A stretch of DNA of 64,000 nt, taken from Pseudomonas gozinkensis (lineage in GTDB: Bacteria > Pseudomonadota > Gammaproteobacteria > Pseudomonadales > Pseudomonadaceae). Below, in pieces: positions 57,833-64,000 of this stretch (position 1 is the first letter of the stretch; every line of letters starts with the position of its first letter). The translations under genes and the position numbers were made by a program. Below the pieces are notes generated by a model. It was not told where the DNA came from. It did not search any database and saw nothing but the letters and a program-made list of their open reading frames with translations. The stretch lies in contig NZ_CP062253.1 in the NCBI RefSeq assembly GCF_014863585.1, positions 5,723,501 to 5,787,500 on the forward strand, read 5' to 3'.

Positions 57833-58978
57833 ATGGCAACTCACTGGATCTGGCAGCAGCCCGATTGGCCCGACTTCAACTGGCAGGCAGCGCGTCTCAC
57901 TGCGCTGTTGCGCGAATGCGTTCAGGCGCAGGGACAATTGATGGGCATGGCGGGATCAGTGGGCAATTCACTGAGCGCTCAGACTGAGCTGGACGCGTTG
58001 CTGCAGAACATCGTGACCTCCTCGGCCATCGAGGGTGAGCAGTTGAATGTCGGATCCGTGCGATCTTCACTGGCTCGGCGCCTGGGGCTGGAATCACCGG
58101 ATGGCGACAAAGTCAGCAAGCGCAGCGAGGGGCTCGCGCAACTGATGCTCGATGCTACTCAACGTTTTGCCGAACCGCTGACGCTGGAACGATTGCTGGA
58201 ATGGCACTCATGGCTGTTTCCAGAACAGGAAAGTGGTTTCCTTTCGCGAGCAATCAATGTCGGCGCTCTACGCGGCGATGAGCCAATGCAGGTGGTTTCC
58301 GGGCGAATCGACCGCCCGACCGTGCATTTCGAGGCGCCACCGCGACAAGGGCTTGAGCGACAACTCGACAGTTTTCTCAAATGGTTTGACGCCAGTCAGC
58401 ATCAGGCAGGCCTCGATCCTTTACTGCGAGCCGGTATCGCGCACTTCTGGTTCGTCACTTTGCACCCGTTCGATGACGGCAACGGCCGTCTTACCCGCAC
58501 GCTCACCGATCTGGCACTGGCTCAGGGCGAAGCGCAGGCGATTCGTTTTTATGCGATGTCCGCCAGCATTCTCGATGATCGTGCGGGCTATTACCGGATT
58601 CTCGAATCCAGCCAGAAAGACACAATGGACATCACCGACTGGCTCGCATGGTTCCTGCAAACCTTGCTGCGCAGCCTGCAACAGGCCATTGCGCGGATTG
58701 AAGGCGTTCTGGGCAAGTCACGCTTCTGGCAAACGCATCGGGAATCCGAGCTGTCGGTGGAGCAGATCAAAGTGCTCAACCGCCTGCTCGACGGTGGTGA
58801 ACGCGGTTTCGAGCACCGTATCAGTGCGGCGCAGTATCAGGCCGTGGCAAAAGTCTCCAAGGCGACGGCGACCCGACATCTGGCGGATCTGATGGAAAAG
58901 GGATGTCTCGAACGCTTGCCCGGCGGTGGGCGCAGCACGCGCTATCAGATCAGTTTTCCAGGCAAATCCGCGGGCTAA
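57833..58978 (+). CDS. Fic family protein (AMP transferase) with C-terminal winged helix
   Basis: A 381-residue Fic protein with an N-terminal DUF4172-like region (WIWQQPDWPDFNW). The autoinhibitory motif is S63-SAI-E67-G68, placed before the Fic core as in class II proteins. The active-site motif is complete: H211-PFDDGNGR. Residues about 310-375 look like a winged-helix DNA-binding domain (AAQYQAVAKVSKATATRHLADLMEKG). Fic proteins usually transfer AMP to Ser, Thr or Tyr. The target is unknown; no separate antitoxin gene is present. AGGA precedes the ATG at 57833. Confidence 0.92.
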   Translation: MATHWIWQQPDWPDFNWQAARLTALLRECVQAQGQLMGMAGSVGNSLSAQTELDALLQNIVTSSAIEGEQLNVGSVRSSLARRLGLESPDGDKVSKRSEGLAQLMLDATQRFAEPLTLERLLEWHSWLFPEQESGFLSRAINVGALRGDEPMQVVSGRIDRPTVHFEAPPRQGLERQLDSFLKWFDASQHQAGLDPLLRAGIAHFWFVTLHPFDDGNGRLTRTLTDLALAQGEAQAIRFYAMSASILDDRAGYYRILESSQKDTMDITDWLAWFLQTLLRSLQQAIARIEGVLGKSRFWQTHRESELSVEQIKVLNRLLDGGERGFEHRISAAQYQAVAKVSKATATRHLADLMEKGCLERLPGGGRSTRYQISFPGKSAG

Positions 58979-59057
58979 TCCAGGCGCCGCTCATTTGCCC
59001 ATACCCCCCCTATCTGCTAGTGTCGCGCCGGTTTAACGTCAACCGGAATTAGCCGCC

Positions 59058-59300
59058 ATGGCCCGCAAAAAAGCTGCACTGGATTTCGAACAGTCCCTCG
59101 CCGACCTGCAAACGCTGGTGGAGCGTCTGGAGAACGGTGAATTGTCGCTGGAAGACTCGCTGACCGCTTTCGAGCAGGGCATCGGCCTGACCCGTGACTG
59201 CCAGGCGGCGCTGGCCCAGGCCGAGCAGAAGGTTCAGGTATTGCTGGAGCGCGATGGCGAACTCGCCGAGGAACCCTTCGACGCGGATCAGCCAGAATGA
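59058..59300 (+). CDS. xseB: exodeoxyribonuclease VII small subunit
   Basis: An 80-residue helical subunit that assembles with XseA into the single-strand-specific nuclease. Core: [33 protein letters not shown] (residues 10-42), then [10 protein letters not shown]. The start has AATTAGCCGCC upstream and no strong ribosome-binding site. Its stop overlaps the ispA start (ATGA), the usual xseB-ispA-dxs order. Confidence 0.96.
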   Translation: MARKKAALDFEQSLADLQTLVERLENGELSLEDSLTAFEQGIGLTRDCQAALAQAEQKVQVLLERDGELAEEPFDADQPE

Positions 59301-60184
59301 TTGCAGCGTATTCGGCCACCAGCCAGGCGCGCGTTAACGCGGCACTGGAAACCCTGTTCAACGCCCCGCTGCCAGAACTGGCGCGCCTCTATGAAGCCAT
59401 GCGCTACAGCGTGATGAACGGCGGCAAACGCGTGCGTCCGCTGCTGGCCTACGCGGCATGCGAAGCCCTCGGCGGCAAGGCCGAACAGGCCAACGGCGCG
59501 GCGTGTGCGGTTGAGCTGATCCATGCGTATTCGCTGGTGCACGACGATTTGCCGGCGATGGACGACGACGATCTGCGTCGCGGCCAGCCAACCACCCACA
59601 AGAAATTCGACGAAGCCTGCGCAATCCTCGCCGGTGACGGCTTGCAGAGCCTGGCGTTCAGCGCCCTGCTCGACCCGCGTCTGAGCGACCTGAGCGCGGG
59701 TATCCGCCTGCAACAGGTCACGGCGCTGGCGCACGCAGCAGGCCCGGCCGGCATGGTCGGCGGTCAGGCCATCGACCTTGGCTCGGTCGGTCTGAAGCTC
59801 GATCAGAAAGCCCTCGAACAGATGCACCGGCACAAGACCGGCGCACTGATCGAAGTCAGCGTCAAGCTCGGCGCCCTTGCCAGCGGCCGTGCCGAGAAAG
59901 ATGAACTCAAGGCCCTGCAGACTTATGCACAGGCCATCGGCCTGGCATTCCAGGTGCAGGACGACATCCTCGACGTCGAAAGCGATACCGAAACCCTCGG
60001 CAAACGCCAGGGCGCCGACATCGCCCGCGACAAGCCGACCTACCCGGCCCTGCTCGGTCTGGACGCGGCCAAGGCTTACGCGCTGGAACTGCGCGATCAG
60101 GCCCTGCACGCGCTGCGACCGTTTGACGCGGCTGCCGAGCCGTTGCGCGATCTGGCCCGGTATATCGTCGACCGGCGCAACTGA
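59297..60184 (+). CDS. ispA: farnesyl diphosphate synthase (geranyltranstransferase)
   Basis: Condenses dimethylallyl and isopentenyl diphosphate to farnesyl diphosphate, feeding ubiquinone and undecaprenyl phosphate. 295 residues. First aspartate-rich motif in [19 protein letters not shown], second in [26 protein letters not shown] is the substrate-binding arginine region. Translated by overlap with xseB; dxs follows at 91 bases. Confidence 0.97.
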   Translation: MIAAYSATSQARVNAALETLFNAPLPELARLYEAMRYSVMNGGKRVRPLLAYAACEALGGKAEQANGAACAVELIHAYSLVHDDLPAMDDDDLRRGQPTTHKKFDEACAILAGDGLQSLAFSALLDPRLSDLSAGIRLQQVTALAHAAGPAGMVGGQAIDLGSVGLKLDQKALEQMHRHKTGALIEVSVKLGALASGRAEKDELKALQTYAQAIGLAFQVQDDILDVESDTETLGKRQGADIARDKPTYPALLGLDAAKAYALELRDQALHALRPFDAAAEPLRDLARYIVDRRN

Positions 60185-60275
60185 AGGCTTATCTGCCAAA
60201 AAAGACCAACGCGTGGGCAGGGGGCGATGCATCAGGTAAACTGCCGCATCTTTTATACCTATAACGATTCGCCTG

Positions 60276-62174
60276 ATGCCCACGACGTTTCATGAGATTC
60301 CCCGCAAGCGCCCGACCACGCCCCTGCTCGACCGCGCTAACACGCCGGACGGCCTGCGCCGGTTAGGCGAAGCCGAGCTGGAAACCCTGGCTGATGAGTT
60401 GCGCCTGGAATTGCTCTACACGGTCGGCCAGACCGGTGGGCATTTCGGTGCCGGGCTGGGCGTCATCGAGCTGACTATCGCGTTGCATTACGTTTTCGAC
60501 ACCCCGGACGACCGGCTGGTGTGGGACGTCGGTCATCAGGCCTATCCGCACAAGATCCTCACCGGTCGGCGCGAGCGCATGGAATCTTTGCGCCAGAAGG
60601 ACGGCATCGCGGCCTTCCCGCGCCGCTCCGAGAGCGAGTACGACACGTTCGGCGTGGGTCATTCCAGCACCTCGATCAGCGCCGCGCTGGGCATGGCCAT
60701 CGCCGCCCGCCTGCAGAACAGCGATCGCAAGGCGATTGCCGTGATCGGTGACGGCGCACTGACCGCCGGCATGGCGTTCGAGGCACTGAACCACGCGCCG
60801 GAAGTCGACGCCAACATGCTGGTGATCCTCAACGACAACGACATGTCGATCTCGCGCAACGTCGGCGGGCTGTCGAACTATCTGGCGAAGATCCTTTCCA
60901 GCCGCACCTACGCGAGCATGCGTGAAGGCAGCAAAAAAGTGCTGTCGCGCCTGCCTGGCGCCTGGGAAATCGCCCGCCGCACTGAAGAATATGCCAAAGG
61001 CATGCTGGTCCCCGGCACCCTGTTCGAGGAGCTGGGCTGGAACTACATCGGCCCGATCGATGGCCACGACCTGCCGACCCTGATCGCCACGCTGCGCAAC
61101 ATGCGCGATCTGAAAGGCCCGCAGTTCCTGCACATCGTCACCAAGAAAGGCAAAGGCTTCGCCCCGGCGGAAGTCGACCCGATCGGTTACCACGCCATCA
61201 CCAAGCTCGAACCGCTGGGCGCCCCGGCCGCTGCGCCGAAGAAGGCTGGCGGGCCGAAGTATTCCGGTGTGTTCGGTGAATGGCTGTGCGACATGGCCGC
61301 TGCCGACCCGCGCCTGGTGGGTATCACCCCGGCGATGAAGGAAGGCTCGGATCTGGTGGCGTTCAGCGAGCGTTTCCCGCTGCGCTACTTCGACGTGGCA
61401 ATTGCCGAGCAACACGCCGTGACCCTCGCGGCCGGCATGGCCTGCGAAGGCGCAAAACCGGTGGTGGCGATCTACTCAACGTTCCTGCAACGCGGTTACG
61501 ACCAGTTGGTGCATGACGTCGCGGTACAGAACCTCGACGTGCTGTTCGCCATCGACCGCGCCGGTCTGGTGGGCGAAGACGGCCCGACCCACGCCGGCAG
61601 CTTCGACCTGTCGTTCCTGCGCTGCATTCCGGGCATGGTGATCATGACCCCGAGCGATGAAAACGAACTGCGCAAGATGCTCACCACCGGTCACCTGTAC
61701 AACGGCCCGGCGGCGGTGCGTTACCCACGCGGTACCGGCCCGAACGCGATCATCGAGAAAGTTCTCGAACCGATCGAGATCGGCAAGGGTGTGGTCCGTC
61801 GTCAGGGCAGCAAGGTCGCCCTGCTGGTGTTCGGCGTGCAAATGGCCGAAGCCCTGAAAGTCGCCGAGACGCTGGACGCGACCGTGGTCGACATGCGTTT
61901 CGTCAAACCGATGGACGAAGCGCTGGTGCGCGAGATCGCCAACAGCCACGACCTGCTGGTGACCATCGAAGAGAACGCAATCATGGGCGGCGCCGGTGGC
62001 GCGGTCAGCGAATTCCTCGCCCGCGAGAACATCCTCAAGTCGGTGCTGCACCTGGGCTTGCCGGATGTTTACGTCGAGCACGCCAAACCGGCGCAGATGC
62101 TGGCCGAGTGCGGGCTGGATGAGGCCGGGATCGAAGCGGCGGTGCGTGAGCGCCTGGAACTGCTGAACAAGTAA
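60276..62174 (+). CDS. dxs: 1-deoxy-D-xylulose-5-phosphate synthase
   Basis: First step of the MEP isoprenoid pathway: joins pyruvate and glyceraldehyde 3-phosphate using thiamine diphosphate. The 632-residue length is normal. Signatures: [16 protein letters not shown] with the catalytic His, [14 protein letters not shown], the thiamine-binding [19 protein letters not shown], and [21 protein letters not shown]. The C-terminal domain has [10 protein letters not shown]. It follows ispA and precedes a REP pair and a TonB receptor gene. Confidence 0.98.
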   Translation: MPTTFHEIPRKRPTTPLLDRANTPDGLRRLGEAELETLADELRLELLYTVGQTGGHFGAGLGVIELTIALHYVFDTPDDRLVWDVGHQAYPHKILTGRRERMESLRQKDGIAAFPRRSESEYDTFGVGHSSTSISAALGMAIAARLQNSDRKAIAVIGDGALTAGMAFEALNHAPEVDANMLVILNDNDMSISRNVGGLSNYLAKILSSRTYASMREGSKKVLSRLPGAWEIARRTEEYAKGMLVPGTLFEELGWNYIGPIDGHDLPTLIATLRNMRDLKGPQFLHIVTKKGKGFAPAEVDPIGYHAITKLEPLGAPAAAPKKAGGPKYSGVFGEWLCDMAAADPRLVGITPAMKEGSDLVAFSERFPLRYFDVAIAEQHAVTLAAGMACEGAKPVVAIYSTFLQRGYDQLVHDVAVQNLDVLFAIDRAGLVGEDGPTHAGSFDLSFLRCIPGMVIMTPSDENELRKMLTTGHLYNGPAAVRYPRGTGPNAIIEKVLEPIEIGKGVVRRQGSKVALLVFGVQMAEALKVAETLDATVVDMRFVKPMDEALVREIANSHDLLVTIEENAIMGGAGGAVSEFLARENILKSVLHLGLPDVYVEHAKPAQMLAECGLDEAGIEAAVRERLELLNK

Positions 62175-62186
62175 GCACACCGTCCC

Positions 62187-62277
62187 TGTGGGAGCGGGCT
62201 TGCCCGCGATGGCTTCGGCACATCCAACATCAATGTTGACTGTGCCGACCTCATCGCGGGCAAGCCCGCTCCCACAG
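62187..62277. repeat. inverted REP pair after dxs
   Basis: CTGTGGGAGCGGGCTTGCCC (from 62187) and its inverse copy ending CCCACAG at 62277 are separated by 41 bases that contain a further CAACATC-AATGTTG inverted repeat. It fills most of the gap between dxs and the TonB-receptor gene. Confidence 0.9.
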
Positions 62278-62330
62278 TGCTTTGTGTTGCCAGAAATTTT
62301 GTGTACACCCGAAAGACCTACGGACTGCCG

Positions 62331-64000
62331 ATGAACCTCTCGCGCCTCGCCCTGCCCCTCCTGCTGCTGCCCTCCGCCAATTCCCTTGCCGACAATTTCG
62401 AACGCGATCAGGCCCTGAAACTGCCGGACATGCTGATCAGCGCCAACCGCCAGGTCGAAGCACGCAACGACAGCAGCGCCGCCAACACCGTGTTCACCCG
62501 CGAAGACATCGAACGCCTGCAACCGCGCAGCGTCACCGATCTGCTGCAACGGGTGCCGGGTGTGCAAGTGGCGCAAACCGGCGGACGCGGGAGTCTTCCG
62601 GGGATCTACATTCGCGGCACGCAATCGGCGCAGAGCCTGGTGTTGGTCGACGGTCAGCGCATCGGCAACTCGACGTCCGGCGACAGCAATCTGCAACACC
62701 TCAACATCGAGCAGATCGAGCGCGTGGAAGTGCTGCGCGGTTCGCGTTCGGTGATTTATGGCAGCGATGCGATTGGCGGGGTGATCCAGATCTTCACCCG
62801 GCGCGGTGGCGATCAGGGCTTGCAGCCTCGGATGCATGTCGGATTCGGCAGCAATCAGACCTGGGAACGCAGCGTCGGCCTATCCGGCGGTGACGAGAAA
62901 ACCCGTTTCAACCTCGGCGCCAGCCTCGATGAAACCGCCGGCCTCGACCGCACCCACGAGTCGTATCCCAGCGACAGCGATCATGACGCCTACCGCAACA
63001 AATCCATCAGTCTGAGCCTCAGCCATGCGCTGAGCGATGACATCGAAGTCGGCGCCAATCTGCTGGATAACCGTGGCAAAAGCGAGTTCGACAACCCGTT
63101 CGGGCGCTTTGACCCGGTGACCTTCGACTCCCTCCAGCAGCAACCGTACAGCGATTTCACCGTCAGCAGTTTCAGCAGTTACATCGACGCGCGGATCAAC
63201 GAGCGCTGGAAGTCGCGCCTGGAACTCGGCCACAGCGAAAATCGCGAGAAGTCCTTCGACAAGCTCAGCGACGAACGCTCGGTGTTCAACACCTACCGGG
63301 ATTCGGTGACCTGGCAGAACGACCTGACGCTGGATGCGCGCAATAGCCTGATCCTTGGCGGCGACTGGTACGAGGACCGGATCAACAGCAGCACCGCGTT
63401 CGACGAAGACAGCCGCTGGAACCGCGCTGCGTTTATCCAGCATCGTTATCAGGCCGACAGCTTCTCCACCGAACTGGGCCTGCGTCGCGATGACAACCAG
63501 CAATTTGGCGGCCAGAACAGTTGGAGCGGCACGCTGACGTTGCCGGTCAACCCGGACAACGATCTGCTGCTCAGCTACAGCGAAGGCTTCCGCGCGCCGA
63601 CCTTCAACGATCTGTATTACCCGGATTTCAGCAACCCCGACCTGAAACCGGAAACCTCGAAAAGCTACGAGCTGCAATGGCGCAGCCAGTTGAGCGACAG
63701 CACTCGCCTCGAAGCCTCGCTGTACCGGACCGATCTGGAAGACGCGATCATCTTCGGCAGCAACTCACGCCCGGAAAACGTCGCCTCGGCGCGGATCAAC
63801 GGCTTCGAAGCAGCGCTGAAGCAGGAGCTGTTCGGCTGGCAGAGCAACCTCGGCGTAGCGATCATCGATCCCCGCGACCGCGACACCGGCCACACCCTGG
63901 CACGTCGTGCACGTCGCACCTTGAGCTGGGATCTGGACCGACAGTTCGATCGCCTTGGCCTCGGCGCCAGTTGGCAGGCCGTCAGCAGCAGTTACGACGA
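62331..64000 (+). CDS. TonB-dependent outer-membrane receptor (BtuB-like, cobalamin), 3' cut
   Basis: The first 556 residues of an outer-membrane receptor; the frame is open to the window end. Signal peptide ends about NSLA. TonB box-like LPDMLISANR. The plug domain reads LLQRVPGVQV, LPGIYIRGTQSAQSLVLVDG, IERVEVLRGSRSVIYGSDAIGGVIQIFT, close to BtuB. Beta-barrel strands with aromatic ends follow (RAPTFNDLYYPDFSNPDLKPE). Cobalamin is the likely ligand by similarity and would fit the B12-dependent eutBC in this window, but the ligand is not proven. No cobalamin riboswitch fits in the short, REP-filled upstream gap. Confidence 0.85.
   Translation, partial: MNLSRLALPLLLLPSANSLADNFERDQALKLPDMLISANRQVEARNDSSAANTVFTREDIERLQPRSVTDLLQRVPGVQVAQTGGRGSLPGIYIRGTQSAQSLVLVDGQRIGNSTSGDSNLQHLNIEQIERVEVLRGSRSVIYGSDAIGGVIQIFTRRGGDQGLQPRMHVGFGSNQTWERSVGLSGGDEKTRFNLGASLDETAGLDRTHESYPSDSDHDAYRNKSISLSLSHALSDDIEVGANLLDNRGKSEFDNPFGRFDPVTFDSLQQQPYSDFTVSSFSSYIDARINERWKSRLELGHSENREKSFDKLSDERSVFNTYRDSVTWQNDLTLDARNSLILGGDWYEDRINSSTAFDEDSRWNRAAFIQHRYQADSFSTELGLRRDDNQQFGGQNSWSGTLTLPVNPDNDLLLSYSEGFRAPTFNDLYYPDFSNPDLKPETSKSYELQWRSQLSDSTRLEASLYRTDLEDAIIFGSNSRPENVASARINGFEAALKQELFGWQSNLGVAIIDPRDRDTGHTLARRARRTLSWDLDRQFDRLGLGASWQAVSSSYD

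Noticed and set aside
57709..57987. 92-residue frame across the fic promoter
   Set aside because: It runs through the palindromes and into fic in another frame; no ribosome-binding site or recognisable product.
62175..62330. Cobalamin riboswitch before the BtuB-like gene
   Set aside because: The gap is too short and consists mostly of a REP pair; no riboswitch core was seen.

Overview
The window is chromosomal DNA of a Pseudomonas, most likely the P. fluorescens group. The evidence is high GC, the gene order leuS-lptE-holA, the lipA-lipB-ybeD-dacA-rlpA-mltB-rodA-mrdA-rlmH-rsfS-nadD-proA block, the mpl-eatR-exaC-eat-eutBC block and xseB-ispA-dxs, and paired GTGGGAGC(G/T)GGCTTGC-type REP palindromes between genes. 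No rRNA, tRNA, CRISPR array, insertion sequence or complete prophage was seen.

1-4000: the end of leuS, the LPS-assembly lipoprotein lptE, DNA polymerase III delta (holA), the ribosome-rescue gene arfA with an internal hairpin, and a lipoprotein lytic transglycosylase. 4100-16700, nearly all on the minus strand: LD-carboxypeptidase, lipoate synthesis (lipB, lipA), and the rod-shape and cell-wall cluster (dacA, rlpA, mltB, rodA, mrdA), followed by rlmH, rsfS, nadD and proA.

16900-32800 mixes core and accessory genes. Core genes are mpg, a DedA-PAP2 fusion, a LON-domain protein, lrgA/lrgB, a MaoC hydratase, a MORN-repeat/C13-peptidase lipoprotein and an NAD-binding protein. Among them lie three accessory genes that look like secreted toxins. 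One encodes a 1157-residue protein with a hydrophobic pore-type region and RTX-like glycine/aspartate repeats. Forty-three bases downstream, and again 5 kb further on, lie two paralogues (668 and 901 residues). Their C-termini carry the landmarks of heat-labile-enterotoxin-like ADP-ribosyltransferases. They share a roughly 90-residue module, present once in the first and twice in the second. This is the best candidate for an undescribed system in the window.

32500-47300: ubiX, mpl, then an ethanolamine catabolic unit: a sigma-54 activator, a recognisable -24/-12 promoter, aldehyde dehydrogenase, ethanolamine permease and the B12-dependent lyase eutBC. Next come a GNAT, DedA, mtfA, ppa, an orphan LexA/CI-type regulator and a candidate small RNA.

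47400-57600 (minus strand): a six-gene mag/yfa-type operon around a bacterial alpha-2-macroglobulin whose thioester cysteine is missing. Two partners carry cell-wall-hydrolase-like signatures (NlpC/P60-like; SpoIID-like plus HExxH). 57700-59000: a Fic AMP-transferase gene preceded by two 29-bp palindromes, probably an operator. 59000-64000: xseB-ispA-dxs (isoprenoid precursor synthesis) and the start of a BtuB-like TonB receptor, which may supply the cobalamin needed by EutBC.
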